The notes under the pieces: model-generated | What the model was told of the DNA's origin: nothing | The model's database searches: none | Seen by the model: the letters and a program-made list of their open reading frames with translations, nothing else | Source: Sipunculus nudus | Taxonomy: Eukaryota; Annelida; Sipuncula; Golfingiida; Sipunculidae | Direction of reading: 5' to 3' | NCBI GenBank assembly: GCA_026874595.1 | Contig: CM049310.1 | Location: 90,031,556-90,095,555 of the forward strand | DNA: 64,000 nt | In this document: piece by piece, positions 36,471 to 47,700 of the stretch | Layout: the number at the start of each line of letters is the position of its first letter | How positions within the stretch are numbered: position 1 is the stretch's first letter | Position numbers and translations under genes: made by a program

Positions 36471-38509
36471 CGAGTGAGGGTTGCATAAGAATGAAAGCAC
36501 TGTTACCATCCTGAACTCTCATTACTCAAAATATGTAGATCGACATTCAGCTTTATCATGATCCCATACAAAATGTAAATTAATGCACAAATTTAAGTTT
36601 TCCCGCGGACCTTTTTTATTCAGGTCACTTACAATTACAACTGCCTCGCCTTGAATTCTGTGGAACTCCATTCATGCATTCCAAAACTTCTTGCATATGA
36701 ATAAGATATTATTTTGGATAACAAATCTAGGGATGTGTTTTCATACAAAGAGTACTGTATATTAAGTACATACATGCTTAGCTGGTGCAGTCTTTAAATT
36801 TGCGGTGGAACTGGGATAATTGACCGTCAATTATCTCTAGTCACGGACATTAAACACGGATCATTTGTAATAGGGACATTGTTAATCAAATATTTGGAAT
36901 ATGACGCACGGTTGATGGTACGAGTAGGGCAAGTCTTTTAGAAGAGCGGGCCAGCTTGTTTAAACAAGGATACAAACTGGAGGGGAACCATTTTCATACC
37001 ATTAAACTGACACCTCAGTGAAAGGACAGGACGCCTCCAAGAATACATAGTACACCGTATTCAGATGAATCATAAAGTGCAGGGGAATAATAACTCTATA
37101 CTATATTTGACGGTGTTTCCATTCGACTTTTGTGACACAAATTCTCTGCAGTGATCCTGGGAAACGTCCGTTTATAGTGTTTAACTATCTTGGCCGATGC
37201 AATGTGTGGACCTATGAGGAGTCATTTCTAAAAGTTCACCTAAATTCTTTGATAAGTGTCATCTATTTTTTCTTCGTAGCGTCTCTTGCAGCGCCATCTA
37301 TCAGGTTCTACATGGAATAAGCAAGAACGAATAACCTGATAGTATGAATGATATTACGTAAATTTAACAATTAGGACAGGAAGATACACATTCCTTCCCT
37401 AACACATTTTCTGTCCTAGCAACACCCTAGCAATAATACTATCATAGATATTAATGGTACAATTTGGGCAACCAAGAATTTACACTGTCATCCAGTGTGA
37501 ACAATTTCCACAGTGCAAAAGCTGCATCATTTCATCTTTATTATACACTGAAATGAGACTCAGGTTCTCCCCCCGGCCTGTCCCGAGGTAGACTGTCCTG
37601 CCGGCTTAATATGGAAACTCAACCCATGAGTTGTGTTTCACTAACAAACGAATGCTCCTTTCCGGGGTTCCTTGGTGTTATGACCTGGCAATGGGGATGA
37701 CACTCATAGGACAAGCAGGAGTGATACACCAAGCCTGGTTGAGTATAATCCGGTATAAGCCTCTGTTACGTAGTCCGATGTACATAGTATATAGCCAAGC
37801 AAACATTAAATGGAAGCGGCTACCTCTTCCAAAAAAAAGTTTCTTAATTAATGTTTATGTATTATCATATTAATAAATATGCAGTAGCGACGTATTACAG
37901 TATTAATACCAAAGAGTTTCCCATTTCATGACAACTTAGGCCACCTAAATATTTTTCAGAATAAGTAACATTAGACAATATAAAATAACACGCCTTCACC
38001 TATGGACGAAATACTGTGACCGCATGGCATATGATCAGATGCGGATCGAGGTTGAGAGCTTTTTTTTAATTGAGACGAATCTGTGCGGCCTGGTACCCCC
38101 TTACCCCCCCCCCCCTTCCGGACCTGGGGACCTCTTTAGGTTTTTTTAAAACTCTCCCGTGTTGGACTCCTCCTTTTCCCAAATCCTAGATCCGTGCCTG
38201 ATTATGCAGACCGTGACCGAATTAGAAACCGTGAATTGCATATGGAAATCACTTATGTGTCATTTGGAAATGCTTTGATGACCATATGCCCTAGTTCTGT
38301 CAGTTTGCATTTTGTTTAAATGGCCACAACAGGTATTCCTGCATGATCACATCGCTTTTCAAGAACTCTTGAGAGAGCTGGAAAAAGGGCGCTTCCAATA
38401 GAAGCATTTTCAAATAATTCTATAATTATTGTTATTAATATTATTATTATACACAACAGTCCAACTATTTGGTCGTAGGCCATATCATAACCATTTTATT
38501 TTTTTCTAG
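36471..38509. other. Upstream flank or 5' intron of the decarboxylase gene
   Basis: No coding exon recognised. A hAT-like inverted-repeat pair (CAGATGCGGATCGAGG at 38037; CCTAGATCCGTGCCTG near 38200) with a C run between lies just before the first coding exon. Confidence 0.4.
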
Positions 38510-38741
38510 CCGATTTTCGTCCCTAGAACAGCTGGAGAAAATGGATGCAGAGGAATTCCGCAAACGAGGCAAAGAGATGGTGGATTACGTTGCGGACTAC
38601 CTGGAGAACATCAGGGATCGCCCAGTACTTCCTGCGGTTCAGCCAGGATACTTACACGGAATGATCCCTGACCACGCCCCGGAAGTACCCGAGCGCTGGG
38701 AGGATCTGATGGCGGACGTAGAACGGGTCATAATGCCGGGG
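38510..38741 (+). CDS. DDC: DDC coding exon 1 (residues 1-67)
   Basis: Acceptor TTTTTTTCTAG, 31 nt of 5' UTR, ATG at 38541, donor GGG|GTACGT, end phase 0. It encodes the N-terminal helical segment that swaps between subunits ([20 protein letters not shown], then [10 protein letters not shown] and VERVIMPG). Confidence 0.95.
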
Positions 38742-41211
38742 GTACGTCCAAGTCGACAATGATAATAAACAAACGAGCATCATGAATTCACAAAGTACTT
38801 ATGACCCCCACTTAGTATGAATGCATTCATTTTTTTTTACGGCAGGGTACTTATACCATTGTTCTTTTTTTAATATTTGTACTATGTTATATTCAATTAA
38901 CTCATCGTTTATCTCAAGAGTTCAGTAATTTGGGTCCTACAGATATCAATGGTAACTTTATATATAGTTCAGTTGATAACCTCTATACAGTTATCAGTAT
39001 TGGATCCAACACTGTATTTTTGACTGTTAAATGCATGTAAAGGAAATCATCATTTTTTTATTGCTTCGTTTTGAGGTTCATGGCTTAGTAATTACATGAC
39101 AAAAAAAGTAAAACCTTTTAGTGTGATATATTGAAGACTAGTGATCTTTTGATAGTTTATTGTTTCATCAGCTTTATATTAATATAATTAATAACTTTAT
39201 ATTAATATTAATATAAGTCAGTATCTAAATGCTTATAAATTTTTTCTAAACGCATTCAGTAATAATTCATATTTATATGTATATTGATCGTATGTCCATG
39301 TTCGCACACTTTTTCTTACTCCTTCTTTGAAGATCACTCACTGGCAGCACCCTCACTTTCATGCCTATTTTCCGGCACTGCCGTCTTTTCCCGCCATGTG
39401 TGCAGACCTACTCTCCGACGCTATCGGCTGCATCGGCTTTACTTGGGTATATATTAGTTTTTTCACTCTTCATTTTATTTTTATTTATATAATTTATTTA
39501 TTTATTACCTATTACTGACTATCTTCAGAATACTGTGCCCGATCTTCAATACATTTAAAAGGTAACACTTTTTTTTTAGAAAAGACTTTTTTATCCTTTT
39601 TCATGCTTTTCGAGGGGTTAATTTTAAATTATACTATTTTCTGAAATCATCATCTTTTAGTGGTGATTGTAGGCTGTTAACAAACAGACAAACTCTCTCA
39701 ATATTTCATAAAGGTGGCATAATATAACTAGACACAAAACTGCAAATGTTACGCATGAAGCTTACTTATAACTATCACATAATACGGTACATAAAATGCG
39801 CAGTTTGGCATTGATTTTTATTTTCACAAACTTTATTCAGACAATTTGATACATTTGCTTGTAAGACTTTATACTTTTCCGCCCATAAAATCCAGAGTGG
39901 CAGCATCGTAATATTAATATGCCATACATGATCATATCCCCAGTCCTCGGATAAGCGTTTCCCTACAGATACGGAGACTTGCTGGCAACTAAGTTTTGCC
40001 TGCATCCGTCTCTTTATTAAGTTGGGACCATTGCAACTAGCCAAAAGACTTGCCTGAGAGCCATTGGGTAGGGTCTTTGTCATTGTCCCGCTAATATAAG
40101 CAAGCAAGTCTGATCGACCCCCCTCTGACCTATAGGGCAGTTAATGGGCGTGTTAATGGGTTAGTCCACTTGAATGAAAGGGTAAGGGTAGATCTATGGA
40201 CTATCCATCAATATAATTTTCTTGGAAAATTGACAAATCTGAATCACGTAAGTGACAGCATTTGGACCACATTGACTATATAATGGCAGCATTAACAGAA
40301 CAATGTACCAGTTTGCTTTATGCATACAGACACATAGCAGCTTGGAGCGACACCCAGTGATTCGGACTGTCAATATTTCATAAAGTTTATATAGTAATGA
40401 AAGCCTCGATATGGATTCTCATTGACGAAGGACATTCGCGTTTTAAGACTTAATGTCAACCAGGGGTGGCTAAGACCAGTCGATTAATCCGTGCAGTTCT
40501 CAAAACCAAGCTATTCAACTTTTCTGTGAAATTTATGTGATATATGGCTAACTCTCAAGTAATGAACTGTAGTTTATGAACAAGTGGATATGAACATCAC
40601 GATCAGCCTGTGTGCGTTGGCATTTGCATATTCTGGTGTATTTTTTATATCAATGGTTGAAATGATTATCTTTTGTTTTGGACGTCAGCTATTTGAATTG
40701 GACCTTAAGGAATAATATCAAAATTCCCCATATATATGTTATATAAAAAAAGAAATCTACCTGAAAGGTGAAACTATCAGGTGCTGGTCGGCGGTTTCTC
40801 ATAATTACTTCCGCAACTAACTCTTGTCGTCGGCAACTCTCCGTACTAGCTTTGACTACAATTATTTTCTTTGCTACTAGTCGGTCACGAACTTCCTCCA
40901 AGTTCTGTTTTTTTTATCAAAGTAGCGCTTAATACAGGCCTGCCACATCACTCCTTTTAAAAAGAGTAAATTTATTTAAGATTTACCCATTTTGATGTTA
41001 CTTAATCTTTTTTCTCTCTTATATTTAACTCCAGCAGTTTTTTTTTCCTTCGTTTTTTATTAGTGTAAAAGTTCTCTTATGCTTAAATAGTCCAGTTAGA
41101 ACAAAATGCCCAGCATGTATCACAACATTTTGAAAATACCGTCTTCAGACATGGCATTTGGACCATTCATGTTTCTGACTATGGGAGTTATATGTAAATA
41201 AATAAAATAAA

Positions 41212-41287
<76 letters not shown>

Positions 41288-41670
41288 CAATCGATTCATT
41301 TTTTCCCGGCGTATTATCAATCTCTAATTTGATTTATATCATTTAGTGCACATCAGAGGATACCGACTATATTTGTTGTAGCGATTGTCCATGCAAGCAA
41401 ACAATACATTTAGGGCGTATAATTAATTAAGTAAAAGTGATAAACCAACGCCTCGAAGGCTGGTTTCGACTTTTATTCAAAGGCCGTTTTTAGATTTGTT
41501 AAGCTTTAGTTTAAGTTTCTCTTGATTGTTGTTAGTTTTGATAGCTGTGATTCAAGCACCTATAGACTGTCATAGGTAGTGGTGTAGCCGGGAAGGGGTG
41601 CCGGGGATGGAGATGGCTGCAAGCATACTTGCTGGGAAAACGGTGCGCGCGCGGATATATATATATATAT

Positions 41671-41741
<71 letters not shown>

Positions 41742-44700
41742 GCGTCATTTTCTCCAGGGTTTTCGTTGTCTCATGGCAAATTCAGAAATAAAAGTCCCTG
41801 GGTTAGATCTCTTTTATGTACAAAATCTCTCAGGTAAATGTGTACAGTAATGGAACTTTACGTGAACATACTTATATTTTCATGTTATGAAAATTATGTT
41901 AACACCATAAATTCTTAGCAGAAACTGGGAACGTGTAAAGTTTATCCTTATAATTACAAGCATAGTCGGATTGGCTTGGAAGGGCCCGCGGCACCCACAT
42001 GGCTACGCCATTGAAAGTCTTTCTCTTCATCTTTCCGGATAACCTCAAATCTTCCGGATAACCTCATTGTTTCCTGATACCTCAACTTTTTCCGGAATAC
42101 CTCATCTCTTTCCGATCAGCCTCAATCCTATCCGGATACCCTCAACTCTGCACACATTTATCCGTGTACCCTCAACTGTGCACATGAGACATTTTTGAGA
42201 GGTTGATTCCAGGTGACTCACTGGCACAGCCCGCAGTTTCACGCTTACTTTCCGACAGCTAACTCATATCCAGCCATCTGTGCCGACATACTGTCTGATG
42301 CCATTGGCTGTATCGGATTCTCCTGGGTAAGACAATAAATAAAAAGATCATACGAGTAGTTGCATCTACTATTGGTGATATTTACTTGTTTGGCGTGAGT
42401 TACATAAATTAAAGCAGGATACTGTGAAAAGATTTTGACGAAACACTGAGGAAAACGTCTGCAATTGAAAATACCGGATCCGCCTAGATCCACATCAAAA
42501 TCCAATCGCATAAACACTGTCTCATGTCCCATCTTTTATAAAGTTACATCGACATGCGTTCGTTAATTTTTTTGCGTAATCGCATTAACAGAAAAAAAAA
42601 TCTGCATAGATGCACAAAAAATTCTGTGAGATAATCACGGTCTCATGCCGCATCTTTCATATAGTTACGCAGATAATTCGTGTGTTATTTTTTGGCGTGA
42701 TACTTTTATCAGGAAAACAAATCAGCCAACAGATACGGATGAAACTTAACCTCCTTTGCGAAGACGATTAATCAAAATATGAAAATCCGTGCAATAAGAG
42801 TTTCTTCACCGTTGTTATTTACCGAGGCAAATGTTAGATATGTTAAGCAATAAACGCCTCTTATACCCACTGTCTGTTCTAGCTTGAATTATTTTTATTC
42901 TACAAACTGCTTCAACAAACCACTTGAAAGAAAATTGTTGTGGGTTCTGCTTGTGATCCATGCAGACAGTAGCCGTATAAACGCCTGCTTCTAGTTCTAG
43001 AAGGTATTGTAAAAAAACGGCGGTATAATAGCCAGTATTCAAACTCCTAATTAAGAAAGCAGCCTTATCGAGGAAAATATATAAAAAAGACACATGGATA
43101 TTGTCACGCAAGAGGTCCATGATCTAAGTGACGTCATTCTATCCGCCCAGGAAGACTTTACCCAGCCTGTCTTGCGCTACATTCACGGAGGCATGGCATA
43201 AACCCTTTCATCATCGTCCCACAATATACCGCGCGAAACAACAATAGAGCCACGTGTCAGGAATGTTTACACGTGTTGGACTGCTCGCTTCGAAACACCG
43301 TCATTTACACTGGTCAATTGGTGTTAAGTTTACGAAAAAGCTAATCCCTGTTATGCAGTGCTTAAAAAAATTGTTTTAATGGGTTTCTGAATGGTTTCTT
43401 AACAAATAAGCACATTATTTTAAATGCAGTTTCTACACTAGCAAAAACGTCAGGACGCGGGGTATTGTATGGAACTGTAAAGTGACAAAATAACCCATGT
43501 CTGAGTTTGAGTAATTTACTGCATTGACATGAAAAATCTTTGTGCCAAACGATTATGATATGCTGCGCTTTTGAGTATGTTTAATTTGACACCGAGATGC
43601 GTGTATAAATGCTATATCGACCCGGCACACACCAGGATAAACTTGTTACAACATATTAGGTGTACATGTCTCTGAGGAGTGTCTCTGAAGACAGGTCTAT
43701 GATCAAAATTTATGAATTATGGCATTTGTTTTTCATATGGACGAAAATACAGTGATACTTCATTAAAAATTTTCCAACAGATCAGCTGGATTTGTTCACT
43801 TCACAAGTTCTCAGTGTAGTCAAGGGAGTCAACATGCAGACAGACCATTCAATAATACTCTCATGAAAAAAAAACAGTTATTTAACTCTCTTGATAACTT
43901 CGTAAATTATCTTTGAGAAGTTCTATCATATCCATGCAGGAGGGCTCACATGAGTATATTGTGGGACGATGATTTCAGGGCTTGTGCCATGCTCCGAGAG
44001 CGGAGCGCGAGGCAGCCTAGGAACCTTGAAAATCAGGCTTTCGCTAAATCTCTGCGTCTCACCTGTATCTAAATTATGAAATGTGTTCAATATAATTAAT
44101 TGTGGATTCTATTTAGGTAGCAATTGATATATATCTAGACGTTTCAGAATACAGTTGAAATAATAGAGAAGAGATTGATTTACCAAGCACAGGTAATCGG
44201 AATAATATATTAGCACACTTATGGTCAGTAACGTTTATAGGAGATTTGAAGGTATGACATAACCCAATACAATTATATTGCAGTTTAATTTATCACTTTA
44301 AGTTTTTTAAGTGGTGAAACATAGCATAGAGTTATTAATATTGTTTCTTGAAACAAGAATAATCCAGTACGGCTAGTGTTTCGCCTTTTATACGACCCTT
44401 CGGCATAAGGAAGGCTAAAAAATTATTATATACTAACTGTAAGTATTAATCAATTTCTTAATGTTTCAGTAACATTACATTTTTTTCTTATCTGTTTTTA
44501 TAACAAGTACAACATATTTTTAGGAATTGTACTTTCTAAATGATATATCTATAAACGTAGATATCCAGCCCGGCGTGTACTGAACTCGAGGTTGTGATGA
44601 TGGACTGGCTGGGCAAGATGTTAAATCTACCGCAGGAGTTCTTGTCAGGAGGCAAAGGAGGTGGAGTCATACAGGTCAGTGAGACAAAGGAGGGGGAGTC

Positions 44701-47700
44701 ATACAGGTCAGTGAGACGAAGGAGGTGGAGTCATACAGGTCAGTGAGGCAAAGGAGGTGGAGTCATACAGGTCAGTGAGACAAAGGAGGTGGAGTCATAC
44801 AGGTCAGTGAGACAAAGGAGGTGGAGTCATACAGGTCAGTGAGGCAAAGGAGGTGGAGTCATACAGGTCTGTGAGGCAAAGGAGGTGGAGTCATAAAGGT
44901 CAGCGAGGCAAAGGAGGTGGAGTCATACAGGTCAGCGAGGCAAAGTAGGTGGAGTCATACAGGTCAGCGAGGCAAAGGAGGTGGAGTCATACAGGTCAGT
45001 GAGGCAAAGGAGGTGGATTCATACAGGTCAGTGAGGCAAAGGAGGTGGAGTCATACAGGTCAGTGAGGCAAAGGAGGTGGAGTCATACAGGTCAGTGAGG
45101 CAAAGGAGGTGGAGTCATACAGGTCAGTGTGGCAAAGGAGGTGGAGTCATACAGGTCAGTGAGGCAAAGGAGGTGGAGTCATACAGGTCAGTGAGACAAA
45201 GGAGGTGGGATCATACAGGTCAGTGAGGCAAAGGAGGTGGAGTCATACAGGTCAGTGAGGCAAAGGAGGTGGAGTCATACAGGTCAGTGAGGCAAAGGAG
45301 GTGGGGTCATACAGGTCAGCGAGGCAAAGGAAGTGGGGTCATACAGGTCAGCGAGGCAAAGGAGGTGGAGTCATACAGGTCAGCGAGGCAAAGGAGGTGG
45401 AGTCATACAGGTCAGCGAGGCAAAGGAGGTGGAGTCATACAGGTCAGTGTGGCAAAGGAGGTGGAGTCATACAGGTCAGTGAGGCAAAGGAGGTGGAGTC
45501 ATACAGGTCAGTGAGAAAAAGGAGGTGGGATCATACAGGTCAGTGAGGCAAAGGAGGTGGAGTCATACAGGTCAGTGTGGCAAAGGAGGTGGAGTCATAC
45601 GGGTCAGTGAGGCAAAGGAGGTGGGGTCATACAGGTCAGCGAGGCAAAGGAAGTGGGGTCATACAGGTCAGCGAGGCAAAGGAGGTGGAGTCATACAGGT
45701 CAGTGAGGCAAAGGAGGTGGAGTCATACAGGTCAGTGAGCCAAAGGAGGTGGAGTCATACAGGTCAGTGAGGCAAAGGAGGTGGAGTCATACAGGTCAGT
45801 GAGGCAAAGGAGGTGGAGTCATACAGGTCAGTGAGACAAAGGAGGTGGAGTCATACAGGTCAGTGAGGCAAAGGAGGTGGAGTCATACAGGTCAGTGAGA
45901 CAAAGGAGGTGGAGTCATACAGGTCAATGAGACAAAGGAGGTGGAGTCATACAGGTCAGTGAGGCAAAGGAGGTGGAGTCATACAGGTCAGTGAGGCAAA
46001 GGAGGTGGAGTCATACAGGTCAGTGAGGCAAAGGAGGTGGAGTCATACAGGTCAGTGAGGCAAAGGAGGTGGAGTCATACAGGTCAGTGAGGCAAAGGAG
46101 GTGGAGTCATACAGGTCAGTGAGGCAAAGGAGGTGGAGTCATACAGGTCAGTGAGGCAAAATAGGTGGAGTCATACAGGTCAGTGAGGCAAAGGAGGTGG
46201 AGTCATACAGGTCAGTGAGGCAAAGGAGGTGGAGTCATACAGGTCAGTGAGGCAAAGGAGGTGGAGTCATACAGGTCAGTGAGGCAAAGGAGGTGGAGTC
46301 ATACAGGTCAGTGAGGCAAAGGAGGTGGAGTCATACAGGTCAGTGAGGCAAAGGAGGTGGAGTCATACAGGTCAGTGAGGCAAAGGAGGTGGAGTCATAC
46401 AGGTCAGTGAAGCAAAGGAGGTGGAGTCATACAGGTCAGTGAGGCAAAGGAGGTGGAGTCATACAGGTCAGTGAGGCAAAGGAGGTGGAGTCATACAGGT
46501 CAGTGAGGCAAAGGAGGTGGAGTCATACAGGTCAGTGAGGCAAAGGAGGTGGAGTCATACAGGTTGATTTTCAGGTATCATTGAGAGCAGCTCTCCGAAT
46601 AATTAAATTCACATTGGATGTCACTTTCTTTTCAGGCTGTTTTTTACTTCCTGACCAAACGGTGCTCTGTATATGTACTTAAAGATTAACACAAGAATTT
46701 ATTTTGCATATTTACTAGATGACTATACTAAAAATGTGTTCTGTATATTTACTAAATGGCTAACATAAGAATATGATCTGTATATTTACTAAATGACTAA
46801 CATATAAGAATGTGTTCTTTAATTTTACTAAATGGCTAACATTTTCTTAAACTTTTTTTCTTAGAGCTGCACATCAATGCGATAAATACAAAAAATTGGC
46901 ATCTTAATATTAAATGTGCATACATCGTTTCCTTAACATATCATGCCAATCTTTAAAGGGAACAGCGAGTGAAGCTACTCTTGTAGCTATGCTGGGCGCC
47001 AGAAGCCGGGTGCTGCGCGAGAAACGGGAAGAACTCAAGACAGACGAAGATTCAGATATCATGGGCAAGCTCGTAGCATACTGCTCTGACCAGGTACTTA
47101 ATACTGATTACATAATGCTGTGACCTGGGCATTTTTTATGTTTCTGTTTAAATTAAAAAAGGATGCAAACTGAACATGTATCTATTCCGATCCCAAAGCG
47201 TCAACAGTTAATGTCTTTTGATTTTATTGATCTTAATCAAATATTCCAGATTCACAAAAAAATATTAAATTAACAATAAAATTAAAATGAACATGTCCTG
47301 CATGTTTTACAATGCCGCTATCGTTGCCAGCCTAGGCATCGTTCCTGGGCTCCCCTGTGGTGTAACCAACTCCGGTTTTTCTTCTTATTAATACACAGAG
47401 AATATGTTCATCTTCCTTGAAAAAAGTATGGAACGAAACCACGAAAAGTACAGTCCGTTGCCCGTCTTCTTTGAACAATTAACCGTGCTACTAGTGGTGT
47501 ACAAAACTATTTTCTTTAAGTAATCTTAGAGATGGTGGTCAAATGTTTTGACCGATAATCTGTCAGCTATGCTTCTACCGCAGCGGTTACACACTGTAGT
47601 CGTCTCAGACATTCTTTCGTGTAACCGCTGCTTTGTGTTGCAAGGTTCTCTGGGCATGAACACCAGGGTGCACACACAGCACAGAATTGTTATCACACCA

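Noticed and set aside
39333-39446. Exon 2a as a dead exon relic
   Set aside because: The frame is open, splice sites are present, length and phase match exon 2b exactly and substitutions are mostly conservative, so decay is unlikely.
41598-41837. ORFs of alternating Ile-Tyr in several (TA)n tracts
   Set aside because: Microsatellite translations without biological meaning; same for 12987-13187, 31328-31810 and 51316-51567.
42245-42532. Minus-strand 95-residue ORF over exon 2b
   Set aside because: Shadow of the coding exon on the opposite strand with no domain of its own.
43129-43136. Perfect CRE palindrome TGACGTCA in the intron after exon 2b
   Set aside because: About one such 8-mer is expected by chance in 64 kb; nothing else marks a regulatory element there.
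45269-45770. Three overlapping 81-residue ORFs rich in [11 protein letters not shown]-type repeats
   Set aside because: They are the 32-bp minisatellite read through its three frames; each ends at the TGA inside the unit.
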